Positions 9,238 to 19,278 of a DNA stretch of 64,000 nt are shown piece by piece. Source of the DNA: Verrucomicrobiota bacterium (lineage in GTDB: Bacteria; Verrucomicrobiota; Verrucomicrobiia; Chthoniobacterales; Terrimicrobiaceae); NCBI GenBank assembly GCA_017305195.1, contig JAFKMU010000047.1, forward strand, positions 62,001 to 126,000, in the 5' to 3' direction. A program made the translations under genes and the position numbers. The notes under the pieces were generated by a model. That model was given only the letters and a program-made list of their open reading frames with translations, made no database searches and had not been told where the DNA came from. Position 1 is the stretch's first letter, and the number at the start of each line of letters is the position of its first letter.

Positions 9238-11709
9238 TTACTCAAAACTGTCGACGAGCGAGAAAACTTCCAGCTGCGACTTCACATCTGCGAGGCGCTG
9301 CGGCTGGGCCAATGTCACCGCAAGCGTGCGTTCCTCGCCGGCATGGAGATCGACAAAGTTGTCATCCGCCCGGAATTCCCACGCAGGGAAATTGATCTGC
9401 ACCGCGTGATGGAAGGTCTTCGCGGCAAGCGTGATCTCGTATTGAGTCCGGGAAACCGCCTTGACGACGGTGCGGATGGGCGAGCGCTGGAGATTCAGGT
9501 ACCGGTGCGCGGTGAAGAAAGCCGTCCGCCGCGACACCGCGCCATCCTCGGTGGCGAGTTCCGCTCTCACATAGATTTCCGCCGCGCCGAGCTTTGCGAT
9601 CTCCCTGCGGAAATCGAGCGTCTCCTGCAAAACCGACTGGCCATACTCCAGCACCAGCTTGCGCGACCCCGAGCGCAGCACCTTTCCGCCCAGCGTCTCC
9701 AGGCTCCAGCGCAGCCGCGCCTTCTGCCGCGCCGCGCGGCCGTCATAGACCGTATGTATCTGCAGCCCGTGGACCGTGCTCACCGCCGTGTTGTTTTTGC
9801 CGATGGATTCCTCCCCGAGCACCTTGAGGCTGACCATGGCCGGGGCGAAAAAGCGCCGGGATTCATATTGCAGCGCCTTCCAGCGCCCCTTGTACTCCAG
9901 GCTGCTCCAGGAGGCCACGGGCCAGCAGTCGTTCAGCTGCCAGTAGAGCGCGCCCATCGTGCGGGGCATGGACCGGCGGAAATGCTCGATGCCCACCTTC
10001 ATGCAATACGCCTGGTTCAGTTGCGACAGGTACGCCAGCGAGCGGTAGTTCTTTGGGAACCGATAGAGCCGCGACACGTAGTCCATGATGATCAGGTTGC
10101 CCGCGCCGTTCTTCTGGTGATTTTCCATCACCGGCCCGAAGACGTTCAGATCCTCTTCATTGCAGTAGGTCCGGGCGACCTCCAGCGAGCTGTAGGACTG
10201 CATGCCAAACTCCGAGCAGAAGCGGAAATTCTTCTCCTCGTAGGTGCTCACAGGCTTGCGCATGTGCCAGACATCCCAGAAATGGCAGTCGCCTCCGCGC
10301 TCGTTATTGTGCCCCTTTTCGTAACCCTCCGGGTTGTGCGGAGAGGACGGCCAGTACGTCGTTGAGCCGTCATATTGCGCCACGGCATCCGGCAGGATGC
10401 GATAAAATACCGACTCGTAGGCGTCCTTCCGCGCCTTGGTCGACCGGATCTCGGCAGGCATCTGCTCGATCTCGTTGTTGCCGCACCACAAGGCGAGGCA
10501 GGCGCGATGAGCGAGCCGTTGCACCTGAAAGTCCGCCTCGGCTTTCACGCTCGCGAGGAACTTCCGGTCTCCGGGATAAAGCGCGCAGGCAAACATGAAA
10601 TCCTGCCAGACGAGGAGGCCCTTCTCGTCGCAGAGGTCGTAAAAGTCCTCCATCTCATAGATGCCTCCGCCCCAGACACGGATCATGTTCATGTGCGCAT
10701 CCGCCGCCGAACTCAGCAGATTATCGTACTCCTCGCGGGTCACGCGGGTGACAAAACTGTCCGCCGGAATCCAGTTGGCGCCCTTCGCAAAAATCGGACG
10801 CCCGTTGACCACGAATTGAAATGATTCGCCAAACTCATCCGGGTGGCGGTCCAGTGCGATGGTGCGCAGACCGATCTTCTTTTTCCACACGTCGCAAACC
10901 CGGCCGGTTTTGTCGCGCCAGCGGAGTTCCACCTCATAGAGAGGCTGGTCGCCGTGACCGTTGGGCCACCACAGGACGGGAGCCTTGATGTCCGCCTCCG
11001 AGCCTTGAAACTCGTCCACGACCTTGCCGCCAAGGGAAACCGTCCCCTCCAGCTTCCCAGGGGTCCGGCAGTCCATGCGCGGAGAAAACATGAGCTTTAC
11101 CCGCCCTTCGGAATGATCCTGCCGCACCCCGACCGAGCGAAAGCGATTGCCGCTCCAGGCTTCCAGATAAACCGGCTTCCATAATCCGGAGGAAACGAAG
11201 CGCGGGCCCCAGTCCCACCCGAAGGCGCACCCCTGCTTCCGCAACCGCGAGCTTCCGCCCACCGCGTCGTTCCATTCGTTCAATTCCTCGCCTTCGATCC
11301 GCTCGCGGATCTCCTTCATCGGACTGCGGAAGCGCACCTCGATCACGTTCTCTCGATCCGCCTTCAGCAGTTTTTTTACATCGAAGCGATAGCCGATGAA
11401 CATATTGTCCACCCGGGCCAGTTCCACGCCATTGAGGACAATGACGGCCACTGTATCGAGCCCCTCAAACACGAGATCAACCCGATCCTCAGACAGCAGC
11501 GCCTCATTCACGTCAAAACTCAGGCGGTAGGAGAAATCCAACTCCTCCAGATACTGCAAGGCGAGTTCGTTCCTTCCCCAGAAGGGATCAGGAATCAGCC
11601 CATGGCGAAGCAGATCGGTGTGAATGCATCCCGGCACCTCGGCTGGCAGCCAGCGACGGGATTGAGGTTCGAGGAATTTCCAGCCTGAAAGGAGAGATTG
11701 ATGAGACAT
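9238..11709 (-). CDS. GH2 beta-mannosidase
   Basis: An 823-residue glycoside hydrolase family 2 enzyme, close in length and layout to bacterial beta-mannosidases. The N-terminal jelly roll has VPGCIHTDLLRHGLIPDPFWG and the mannosidase-type CAFGWDWGPRF (161-171). The TIM barrel starts near residue 300; the acid/base Glu is E413 in WCGNNEIEQ and the nucleophile is E500 in RFCSEFGMQSY. No signal peptide is seen, so it should act in the cytoplasm on short beta-mannosides taken up by the cell. It is divergent from an AraC regulator, which probably controls it. Confidence 0.93.
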   Translation of the reverse strand: MSHQSLLSGWKFLEPQSRRWLPAEVPGCIHTDLLRHGLIPDPFWGRNELALQYLEELDFSYRLSFDVNEALLSEDRVDLVFEGLDTVAVIVLNGVELARVDNMFIGYRFDVKKLLKADRENVIEVRFRSPMKEIRERIEGEELNEWNDAVGGSSRLRKQGCAFGWDWGPRFVSSGLWKPVYLEAWSGNRFRSVGVRQDHSEGRVKLMFSPRMDCRTPGKLEGTVSLGGKVVDEFQGSEADIKAPVLWWPNGHGDQPLYEVELRWRDKTGRVCDVWKKKIGLRTIALDRHPDEFGESFQFVVNGRPIFAKGANWIPADSFVTRVTREEYDNLLSSAADAHMNMIRVWGGGIYEMEDFYDLCDEKGLLVWQDFMFACALYPGDRKFLASVKAEADFQVQRLAHRACLALWCGNNEIEQMPAEIRSTKARKDAYESVFYRILPDAVAQYDGSTTYWPSSPHNPEGYEKGHNNERGGDCHFWDVWHMRKPVSTYEEKNFRFCSEFGMQSYSSLEVARTYCNEEDLNVFGPVMENHQKNGAGNLIIMDYVSRLYRFPKNYRSLAYLSQLNQAYCMKVGIEHFRRSMPRTMGALYWQLNDCWPVASWSSLEYKGRWKALQYESRRFFAPAMVSLKVLGEESIGKNNTAVSTVHGLQIHTVYDGRAARQKARLRWSLETLGGKVLRSGSRKLVLEYGQSVLQETLDFRREIAKLGAAEIYVRAELATEDGAVSRRTAFFTAHRYLNLQRSPIRTVVKAVSRTQYEITLAAKTFHHAVQINFPAWEFRADDNFVDLHAGEERTLAVTLAQPQRLADVKSQLEVFSLVDSFE

Positions 11710-11768
11710 GATAGCGAAAAACTATTCTTGTTTTACATCTCTCCTCTTACCTTGCTCGCATCCACTCC

Positions 11769-11782
11769 ATTTGATATCAAAT
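11769..11782. promoter_or_regulatory. Palindrome between the mannosidase and AraC genes
   Basis: ATTTGATATCAAAT is a perfect 14-bp palindrome 8 bp before the AraC ATG and 59 bp before the mannosidase start. It is the only strong dyad in the 81-bp divergent gap, so it is a candidate operator or activator site. AraC proteins often bind direct repeats, so another factor could also use it. Confidence 0.4.
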
Positions 11783-11790
11783 TTCTCTGA

Positions 11791-12573
11791 ATGCTTGTGA
11801 AAAGCTCTTCTCCTTACGAATTGCTGGGTGTCGGCATGTATTACCAGCCGGAGGGGTGCGATCCGGCCTACGACATCGTGCCCGCCAATATCGAGCGAGT
11901 GGAACTCGTCATCGGCGGCAGGGGATGGCTTCGCACACCGGATGGCTACCAGGAAATCCGGCCCGGCCACTTGCTCTGGCACGTCGAAGGCGAGGAAACG
12001 ATTTCCCGGAGTGATTGGAAAAACCCGTACTTCTGCCTCAACCTCCATCTCCGGGTAATCAGCGCGTCCAGCCGCCAATGCCCTCGCATATCCTTCTGGG
12101 CTGACGTGGAGTCCGCCCGTATGTTCTGTGATCAGGTGGTGCGCTGGAACGCTGATGAAACAGTCAGCCGGGACGGGCTGGCGCATTTCATCATCGGCTC
12201 CATGCTGATCCAGGCTTCCCAAGGCGCACAGAAAGAAGACGTGCGCATACCCACCCGCGTCAGCCGCGCGCTACAGATGGTCGAGGACCGTCATTGCGAG
12301 AAAATCAACGTGAGTCAGCTAGCGCGCGCGGCGGGATTGTCCTGTTCCCACTTGCATGCCCTTTTCCGCGAACATTTCAACGCATCTCCCCATGAGATCA
12401 TCATCAGACACCGGCTTCGCACTGCGAGGGAACAACTCACCGGCACGGATCGGTCAATCAAGGAAATCGCCCTCAGTTGCGGCTTCACCTCGGCGGCGGC
12501 CTTTTGCCACACCTTTCGCTCCCGATCTGGAGAAACGCCCCTGGCCTATCGCAAGCGACAGCTCGGCCGATAG
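11791..12573 (+). CDS. AraC-family transcriptional regulator
   Basis: A 260-residue regulator. The N-terminal half (about 1-150) is a cupin-like sensing domain with PDGYQEIRPGHLLWH and ends near HFIIGSMLIQ. The C-terminal 100 residues hold two helix-turn-helix motifs: INVSQLARAAGLSCSHLHALF and IKEIALSCGFTSAAAFCHTF, followed by RSRSGETPLAYRK, the standard AraC/XylS end. Its divergent position next to the beta-mannosidase suggests that it responds to a mannoside or related sugar. Confidence 0.92.
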   Translation: MLVKSSSPYELLGVGMYYQPEGCDPAYDIVPANIERVELVIGGRGWLRTPDGYQEIRPGHLLWHVEGEETISRSDWKNPYFCLNLHLRVISASSRQCPRISFWADVESARMFCDQVVRWNADETVSRDGLAHFIIGSMLIQASQGAQKEDVRIPTRVSRALQMVEDRHCEKINVSQLARAAGLSCSHLHALFREHFNASPHEIIIRHRLRTAREQLTGTDRSIKEIALSCGFTSAAAFCHTFRSRSGETPLAYRKRQLGR

Positions 12574-12827
12574 CTTCGCTCTTACGTACCATCCCCCCTC
12601 CCCTTAGTGTAGATACTCCTCCGTCTCGCCCTGATGAGCGCATCAGGGAAGACCGGAAGTACACATCCTTGCAGAGTGCGGCAAACAACACGAGTCAGGA
12701 CAATACGCCGACCATACTCACCTGCATGGCTTTCTGCTGGAAAATACAGAATGAAATCCTTACTCTGACTAGAGACCATAACTTGCTTATGAAAAGTTAG
12801 CTTTTCAAATCTGAATATAGGAAACTC

Positions 12828-14501
12828 GTGAAAGCCTTCCCCCACCAAGAGCCTTTCCCCGAAAACCGGTTAGCTTCAAACTGGCCGATCGACGAAATCC
12901 TCCACTTTCTCGTCGAGGCCATCCCCAATGCAGCCCTCCTCGCCAACGAAGAGGGGCTCATCCTTCATTCTAACAAGGAAAGCGAGCGCCTTCTTGGCTA
13001 TTCCCATGATGAACTGAAGGGAAATCCAGTCGACGCCCTGGTGCCGGAGCGCTTTCGCAGCCAGCATCCCGCTTTTCGGAAAAGCTACGCCCGGAATGCG
13101 GAATCCCGCCCAATGGGCCATGGCCGGGATCTTTTTGCGCTGCGCAAGGACGGGTCCGAAATACCCGTCGAGATCGGGCTCAATCCCGTACAAACTGCCG
13201 CGGGCCTCGTGATCGTCGCCGTCATCGTGGATATTTCCGAACGCAAAAGGGCGGAGGAGGCAATGCAAGCGCTCAATGCCGATCTGGAACGCCGTGTCCA
13301 GGAGCGCACTGCAATGTTGCAGACATTCCTGGAATCCCTTCCGGGACTTTACATCGTGCTAACTCCGGACTTTGACATCGTTGCCGCCAGCAATGCCTAT
13401 TTGTCGGCGACGATGACAAAACGGAAGGAGATCACCGGTCGGAATCTTTTCGAGGTCTTTCCGGACAACCCGACCGAGGGAGGCTCGAAGGCGACCTCCG
13501 AACTCCGCTCCTCGCTCCATCATGTCCTCCAAAACGCAGAGACTCATACCATGCCGATTGTTCGCTATGATATCCGCAATCTCGATGGAGAGTTTGAGGA
13601 ACGGTACTGGAGCCCGATTAATTCTCCGGTCCTGGGCGGCAGCCGTGAAGTTCGTTACATCATCCACCGGGTGGAGGATGTGACGGCGTTCATTAAGGAA
13701 ACGCCGTCGGCCACCGATGATGCGAGGCTCGACCAGATCCTGCGTGAACGCATGGAAGCCGAGATTTTCGCCAGCTCACGCAAGGTGCAGGAGATGAACA
13801 GGCAACTGGAGGCCGCCAACAAGGAGCTCGAGGCCTTCTCGTATTCGGTCTCGCATGACCTCAGGGCTCCCCTGCGGGCCATCGATGGCTTCTCTCTCGC
13901 GGTCGCAGAAGATTATGGGCCTCTCCTTCCCGATGAAGGTCGCAGATACCTCCAGATCATCCGGGAAGGTGCACAGCGCATGGGCACTTTGATTGACGAT
14001 CTCCTCACCTTTTCTCGCCTGAGCCGGAGACAGCTGGAGGTAGCTCCCATCGAGATGAACCATCTCGTCCATGATGTCCTCACGGAACTCTCGCCTTTGC
14101 TGGAAGGGCGGTCTGTTGATATTCAACAGGGCGACCTTCACCCGGCACTGGGCGATGCGGCACTGCTAAAGCAAGTCTGGCTCAACCTGCTCTCCAATGC
14201 GCTGAAATACACGCGACGCCGCGATTCCGCCCTTATCGAGATCGGCAGCGCCTCGCAGGGCGACGAAATGGTCTACTTCATAAGGGACAATGGGACGGGC
14301 TTTGACATGCGCTATGCCGACAAGCTCTTTGGTGTTTTCCAGCGCCTGCACCGGGCGGAGGATTTTGAAGGCACCGGAGTCGGCCTGGCCATCGTCCAGC
14401 GGGTAGTCCATCGCCATGGCGGCCGCGTATGGGCAGACGGCAAAGTGGACCACGGCGCCACCTTTTATTTCACACTGGGAGCCACTCATGAACAAATCTG
14501 A
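12828..14501 (+). CDS. PAS-domain histidine kinase
   Basis: A 557-residue soluble sensor kinase starting at GTG 12828, with AGGAAA just upstream. A PAS domain spans about 24-140 ([19 protein letters not shown]; the PAC-like end is [13 protein letters not shown]). A coiled coil and a second PAS-like region follow (about 165-290). The HisKA box is [18 protein letters not shown] with the phospho-acceptor at H343; the ATPase domain has [10 protein letters not shown] and [19 protein letters not shown]. This HisKA type (SHDLRAPLR) is common in phytochrome-like kinases paired with Rcp1-type regulators, and such a regulator starts at 14488 inside the last codons of this gene. Confidence 0.92.
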   Translation: MKAFPHQEPFPENRLASNWPIDEILHFLVEAIPNAALLANEEGLILHSNKESERLLGYSHDELKGNPVDALVPERFRSQHPAFRKSYARNAESRPMGHGRDLFALRKDGSEIPVEIGLNPVQTAAGLVIVAVIVDISERKRAEEAMQALNADLERRVQERTAMLQTFLESLPGLYIVLTPDFDIVAASNAYLSATMTKRKEITGRNLFEVFPDNPTEGGSKATSELRSSLHHVLQNAETHTMPIVRYDIRNLDGEFEERYWSPINSPVLGGSREVRYIIHRVEDVTAFIKETPSATDDARLDQILRERMEAEIFASSRKVQEMNRQLEAANKELEAFSYSVSHDLRAPLRAIDGFSLAVAEDYGPLLPDEGRRYLQIIREGAQRMGTLIDDLLTFSRLSRRQLEVAPIEMNHLVHDVLTELSPLLEGRSVDIQQGDLHPALGDAALLKQVWLNLLSNALKYTRRRDSALIEIGSASQGDEMVYFIRDNGTGFDMRYADKLFGVFQRLHRAEDFEGTGVGLAIVQRVVHRHGGRVWADGKVDHGATFYFTLGATHEQI

Positions 14502-14940
14502 AATCGTGGAACTATTGCTGGTTGAGGACAATCCTCAGGATCTCGAGTTGACCTTGCGAGCCCTCAAGAAGGCCAATCTGGCCAACAGCATCAAGATCGC
14601 GCGGGACGGCGCCGAAGCTCTCGCATTCCTCTTTGGCGAAGATGGTCAGGACAAGCGGACCTACGAAAATGGCCCGCGCATTATCATGCTCGACCTGAAG
14701 CTTCCGAAGGTCGATGGCCTCGAGGTTCTCCAACGCATCAAGGCGGACCCCCGGACCCAGTCCATTCCGGTTGTCGTCCTGACCTCTTCCAAAGAGCAGA
14801 TCGACGTAACGGAGTGCTATAAACTCGGAGCCAACAGCTACATCGTCAAGCCTGTCGACTTCGAGGGATTTGCCAGCGCGGTGCGCGACCTGGGTTTCTA
14901 CTGGCTGCTCCTGAATCAGGCTCCAAGAATCGTCGGCTAA
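14488..14940 (+). CDS. Rcp1-like single-domain response regulator
   Basis: A 150-residue receiver-only protein. The acidic pocket is LLVEDNPQD, the phospho-acceptor is D69 in [17 protein letters not shown], the Thr switch is [10 protein letters not shown] and the Lys is in [11 protein letters not shown]. The extended middle loop ([15 protein letters not shown]) and the C-terminal GFYWLLLNQ are typical of Rcp1-type regulators. I start at ATG 14488, which overlaps the kinase stop by 14 bp. It has no output domain, so it probably relays phosphate to another protein, for example the hybrid kinase encoded 1 bp downstream. Confidence 0.93.
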   Translation: MNKSEIVELLLVEDNPQDLELTLRALKKANLANSIKIARDGAEALAFLFGEDGQDKRTYENGPRIIMLDLKLPKVDGLEVLQRIKADPRTQSIPVVVLTSSKEQIDVTECYKLGANSYIVKPVDFEGFASAVRDLGFYWLLLNQAPRIVG

Positions 14941-14941
14941 T

Positions 14942-16966
14942 ATGATGAGACCACTCCGCCTTCTCCTCATTGAAGACAACCAGTTTGATGCTGAGTTGAC
15001 CTTGCGGGCGTTGAGGAGTGCGGACTTTGACCTCGACTACTGCAGAGTCGAGACGGAGGCGGATCTGGTCGCAGCCCTGGATCGCGAGATCGACATCGTC
15101 CTTTCCGACTATTGCCTGCCGCAACTCAACGGATTGCGCGCTCTTGAGATCGTCAAGGAATCCCGACCCGACGTCCCCTTCATCATCATCTCGGGAACCA
15201 TCGGCGAAGAAACGGCTGTCGATGCGATCAAAAAGGGCGCGACCGATTATCTGCTGAAAGATCGTCTCGCCCGGCTGGGCTCGGCCGTTCACCATGCGCT
15301 GGAGCAAAGTCGCCTCACCTTGGAGCGTCGGCGTATCGAGAGCAAGTTGCGATGGCGTACGACGTTCTTCGAAGCCATGGTCAACTCGTCGCTGGACGGT
15401 TTGCTCGTGGTCCAGACCGATGGAAAGAAAATCCTGCAGAACGCCCGGTTCAATGAACTCATGGGCATTCCTCGTCACATTATCGACGATCCCGACGACA
15501 AGGTGCAACTCGCCTACGTCACCGGGCGGATGAAGGACCCGCAGAGCTTCAGCGCACGTGTCGCCTTCCTCTACTCGCATCCCGCCGAAATTTCCCGCGA
15601 CATCGTGGAACTCGTCGATGGCACGATCCTCGATCGCCATACGGAACCCGTGCGCAATGCCGAGGGGGAGATTTACGGTCGCGTGTGGGTGTTCCGCGAT
15701 GTCACGGAAGACCGAAGGCATGAAATCGAGATGGCTGCCACCCTGGCCCGGGAGCAGGACATGCTCAGGGCCGCACAGGCTGGGAATCGCGCGAAGAACG
15801 AATTCCTCGCAGTGATCAGCCATGAGATTCGCACGCCCATGAACAGCATCCTCGGCTTCTCCGACCTGCTGGCTGGCATGCCCGAACTTCCGTCCAACTG
15901 CCTCGATCACGTCAAGACCATTTCCTCCAGCGCCGAGTGCCTTCTGCGCATCCTCGACGATGTGCTCGACTTCAGCCGCAGCGAGGCTGGCGAGATGAAA
16001 GTCGAAAAAACCTTTTTCTCCCCCTGCGAGATCATGCAGGACGTCCATACGTTCCTGCTGCCCCTCGCAGAGGAAAAGCAGCTTACCTTCAACCTCGATA
16101 TCGAGGCTCCGGTGCCGCAACAGGTCTGGAACGATGCAGGCCGCCTCCGCCAGGTCTTGATCAATCTCGTGCGCAACGCGATCAAGTTTACCTCAGTGGG
16201 ATCGATCACGCTCGGGGTCCGATCCGGAGCGGATCAGGAAAAACCCTGGATCGAGTACTCCATCCGCGATACCGGCATCGGTGTCGCGCCGGAAAAACAG
16301 TCACTGATTTTTGAACCGTTCACTCAGGCCGACTACAGCACCTCGCGCCTGCATGGGGGAACCGGGCTCGGCCTCGCCATATCCCGGCGGCTGGTTGAAC
16401 TCATGGCCGGGACGCTCACCCTGGAAAGTGCTTCGGGAAAAGGCTCCATATTCCGCGTGCGATTCCCCATCGAAAACGCCCCGCCGACAGCAGACCATCC
16501 GGCCGAAACTTTCGAAGACAAGGAACTCGACGAGGCCTTCGCCTCCGAGCACCCTCTTAGCATCCTGCTCGTGGAGGATGACCTGGTGAACCTCAAACTC
16601 ATGCGCATGATCCTCCGGAAACTCGGGTACAACCCCTTTGTGGCGCACGACGGTGTGGATGCCGTGAAGATCTACTCCGAGCAGCACCTCGATTGCATCC
16701 TGATGGATCTGCAAATGCCTCGCAAAGACGGCTTGCAGGCCACTTCCGAAATTCGCTGCCTGGAGAAGACCTCGCCCGGACATCATCGAACGTTCATTTC
16801 CGCACTCACCGCCAATATCGTCGATGAAATCCGGCAGCAATGTTTCGAAGCCGGCATGGACGCCTACCTGAACAAACCCGTCCGCCGCACGCTGCTGGCC
16901 AATACTCTGGCGATGGCGTGGTCGCATACTCACGCACCCTCACGCTCGGGAGGCCCTCAGCCTTAG
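14942..16966 (+). CDS. Hybrid histidine kinase (REC-PAS-HisKA-HATPase-REC)
   Basis: A 674-residue soluble hybrid kinase. The N-terminal receiver (about 5-120) has D56 in IVLSDYCLPQLNGL. A PAS domain follows (about 140-255), then the HisKA box AVISHEIRTPMNSILGFSDLL with H294. The ATPase region has NLVRNAIKFT, DTGIGV and HGGTGLGLAISRRLVELMAG. The C-terminal receiver (about 538-660) has D589 in CILMDLQMPRKDGL, then ISALTANIVDEIRQQCFEAGMDAYLNKP. That last receiver closely resembles the one split by the mobile element at 22621 and 41661, which helps confirm the split. The gene starts 1 bp after the Rcp1-like regulator. Confidence 0.94.
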   Translation: MMRPLRLLLIEDNQFDAELTLRALRSADFDLDYCRVETEADLVAALDREIDIVLSDYCLPQLNGLRALEIVKESRPDVPFIIISGTIGEETAVDAIKKGATDYLLKDRLARLGSAVHHALEQSRLTLERRRIESKLRWRTTFFEAMVNSSLDGLLVVQTDGKKILQNARFNELMGIPRHIIDDPDDKVQLAYVTGRMKDPQSFSARVAFLYSHPAEISRDIVELVDGTILDRHTEPVRNAEGEIYGRVWVFRDVTEDRRHEIEMAATLAREQDMLRAAQAGNRAKNEFLAVISHEIRTPMNSILGFSDLLAGMPELPSNCLDHVKTISSSAECLLRILDDVLDFSRSEAGEMKVEKTFFSPCEIMQDVHTFLLPLAEEKQLTFNLDIEAPVPQQVWNDAGRLRQVLINLVRNAIKFTSVGSITLGVRSGADQEKPWIEYSIRDTGIGVAPEKQSLIFEPFTQADYSTSRLHGGTGLGLAISRRLVELMAGTLTLESASGKGSIFRVRFPIENAPPTADHPAETFEDKELDEAFASEHPLSILLVEDDLVNLKLMRMILRKLGYNPFVAHDGVDAVKIYSEQHLDCILMDLQMPRKDGLQATSEIRCLEKTSPGHHRTFISALTANIVDEIRQQCFEAGMDAYLNKPVRRTLLANTLAMAWSHTHAPSRSGGPQP

Positions 16967-17038
16967 CTCGGTTTAGAAAAATCGCTTAGATTCCTTGATC
17001 AAAGGAGCTACTCTCATGCCCGAATTCACCCGCCGTCC

Positions 17039-17857
17039 ATGCGACTCCTCTTTCTCTTTCTATTCTCCATCGCGACCGCATCAGCCGCCGATTCACTTTT
17101 GATCAATGGCCGCACGATACTCGTTCCCACCCCCGACGGTTTTGTCCGCGTGACCGGACAAATGCAGGCGCTGGAGGAGTACTCCCGCAAGATGAAGGAC
17201 CCGGCCAACGACATGCTGGCCTTCTACATTCCCGAAGCCGCAGTTCCCGAGGCGCTTTCCGGCGAGATTCCCTCATTCGACCGGTGGCTCGTCGTCAAGG
17301 TCAACAAGGAGCTCCGCGGCGTCTTCGCCACCTCCCGCGATTTTGCCCTTCTGAAGTCAGGCATGGTGAAGCACCTCGAAGAAACCAACGAACAGGTCAA
17401 GGCGCAGGTGAATGAGGCTCTCCGTGAGACAAGCCTGTCGATAAGCAAGTCTTACGATACATCATTCTCCGCGACCGTTTCCGACATGAGGCCGCTTCCC
17501 GTGCACTATGAAACCCCGGATACGCTCAGCTATTCCATGCATCTGGGCTACGGAGCGACGAATGGCTCGGAAAACAGCTCAGGGACAATGATCGCCACCT
17601 CCACCATAATGAACGTCTCCGGCACCATTCTCTTTCTTTACTGCTACGCTCCCAAGGATCAGTTGGACTGGAGCCGGACATTCTCCCGCGACTGGAGCAA
17701 CAGCATTCTGGCCAGCAACGAAAACCTCCCCGACGCCAGGAAAAGCAACTTTTGGGACAAGGCGCTGTCCCGCTTGCTGACCGCGACCGTGGTCGGCGGA
17801 CTCGGCGGACTGATATTTGGCGGTATCCTTATCTGGAATGCGCGCAGAAAGGCCTAG
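17039..17857 (+). CDS. Exported protein of unknown function with C-terminal membrane helix
   Basis: A 272-residue protein with a signal peptide (LLFLFLFSIATASA, cut near ASA-A) and a C-terminal helix (TATVVGGLGGLIFGGILIW) followed by RRKA, a stop-transfer arrangement that leaves the middle in the periplasm. No family was recognised. The only strong Shine-Dalgarno nearby (AAAGGAG at about 17000) is spaced for an ATG at 17016 that opens a 28-codon frame overlapping this start, so the gene may be translated by coupling. It sits between the hybrid kinase and the convergent Rid-family gene. Confidence 0.75.
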   Translation: MRLLFLFLFSIATASAADSLLINGRTILVPTPDGFVRVTGQMQALEEYSRKMKDPANDMLAFYIPEAAVPEALSGEIPSFDRWLVVKVNKELRGVFATSRDFALLKSGMVKHLEETNEQVKAQVNEALRETSLSISKSYDTSFSATVSDMRPLPVHYETPDTLSYSMHLGYGATNGSENSSGTMIATSTIMNVSGTILFLYCYAPKDQLDWSRTFSRDWSNSILASNENLPDARKSNFWDKALSRLLTATVVGGLGGLIFGGILIWNARRKA

Positions 17858-17863
17858 CCAAAC

Positions 17864-18979
17864 TCAGGCAGCCTCTGGCTGCGATCGCGAAAGGAACGCC
17901 ATCGCATCGGCTTCGATTTCGAAAAGCAGATCGTGTCGGCACACGTCTGCCTGGAAACAGACCAGCGGAAAGTCCGGCAGGCCGCGTTCCGCCGCGATCT
18001 GGCGGAAGACAGGGAGATGCTCAGCCTTGTGTTTGAAATAGGCGATGGATCGCGAAACATCAGCCCAGCCGAGCCCCTCCTGTGCCAGGATGGCCTGCAT
18101 CACATCGAGACTGAGCTGGATCTGCTTCTCGATATCACCGACGTGAATCGTCAGCCCGCCCGGCTCGATCGAGGCCGTGCCCGACACATACAGCTCGCGC
18201 CAGCCCGGATATCTCACGGCGACCGCACGGCTGAAGGAGCTCCCATAATTCTCCGCGGAACACTGCAACGGGGACGGCAGCCGATGCAAGGTGACACCAT
18301 CGCCCTTGGGCTGGACGGCCAAAAGGCTCCCCACGATCGCCGCCCCGCGCGTATTCCCTGCGCCGATGCCCGTACTGGCCGGAACGATGCGATCAAAGAC
18401 ACCCCGCTCCGCGAAGAATCGCGTGCGGACTTCATTCAGGGTATCGTACCACTCCAGCACCGCGCTCGGGTACAGCCAGGTCCGGATGCAATCTGTAAAA
18501 GCAAATCCCTGCGCCTCAAGCACCCTTTCGAACACCTCGTAAAGCTGCCGGCACTGGACTCCCTCTGTTGATCGAAAGTCTGTCGGATAAAGATCCCCCA
18601 CGAAGCAATACCGGGCGAAATCGTCCTCCCACACCGTCCCGCTCTCCCTCCCGGCATGAATGACAGGAGCCGCCTGCTCGCTTTCGATGGCGAACAACTG
18701 GCACGAAACAGGCGCATCTTCGTCGGAAAGGGTGATTCCGTGCTGCTGCGGAAGCAACCGGATCGCCCCCTGCGGCATTTCACCCCGTGCCGGGCCAAAG
18801 ACATATTGCATCCCGCGCCGCCCGCCAGCCCGGCTCGGCACATCGGCATTCCACCGGTCTTTCGGCAGATCATTTCCGGTAAGCACCGTCTTTTCACAAG
18901 CCGCGAGGCCAAGGCGCACCTCCTGCCAGCAACCTGTCTTCGAACGAGACAATGTCTGTGGAAAATCCTTGGCGGTCAT
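17864..18979 (-). CDS. Rid/YjgF-family protein resembling chorismatases
   Basis: A 371-residue protein made of two Rid-like halves, the layout of chorismatases (FkbO, Hyg5, XanB2). The first half includes FVGDLYPTDFRSTEGVQCRQLYE and FTDCIRTWLYPSAVLEWYDTLNEVRTRFF. The second includes ASTGIGAGNTRGAAIVGSLL, GWRELYVSGTASIEPGG and the terminal FEIEADAMAF strand with an acidic residue in the usual catalytic place. Chorismatases hydrolyse chorismate to dihydroxycyclohexadienoate or hydroxybenzoates, so a role in aryl pigment or quinone-like metabolism is possible but inferred. Start chosen at ATG 18979; the open frame extends further upstream only because it reads through the tRNA. Confidence 0.7.
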   Translation of the reverse strand: MTAKDFPQTLSRSKTGCWQEVRLGLAACEKTVLTGNDLPKDRWNADVPSRAGGRRGMQYVFGPARGEMPQGAIRLLPQQHGITLSDEDAPVSCQLFAIESEQAAPVIHAGRESGTVWEDDFARYCFVGDLYPTDFRSTEGVQCRQLYEVFERVLEAQGFAFTDCIRTWLYPSAVLEWYDTLNEVRTRFFAERGVFDRIVPASTGIGAGNTRGAAIVGSLLAVQPKGDGVTLHRLPSPLQCSAENYGSSFSRAVAVRYPGWRELYVSGTASIEPGGLTIHVGDIEKQIQLSLDVMQAILAQEGLGWADVSRSIAYFKHKAEHLPVFRQIAAERGLPDFPLVCFQADVCRHDLLFEIEADAMAFLSRSQPEAA

Positions 18980-19278
18980 AGGCGGGACTTCCCAATTTCC
19001 GACAATCCCGCCCGTCTGGTCAAATTCTCCTTTTGTCTCTCTCCGACAACAGCATCCCATTTGGCGGAGAGCCGAGCCGGAGAGCCCCGCAGATTTGCCG
19101 TGGTGCAGTCGAGGGGCGATATCGCGGAGCGTCACTCCTGCCTGCTTTCGTTCCGTCGCGAAACAGCGTCTATTGAGCGCCGAAGGGTCGATGCGATTCA
19201 CCCAATATTCTTCGCGAACGCGATGCTTCTGCCAATCCAGAGAACCGGGGGCTTCCGTGCGTCGATAAACACTCAACC

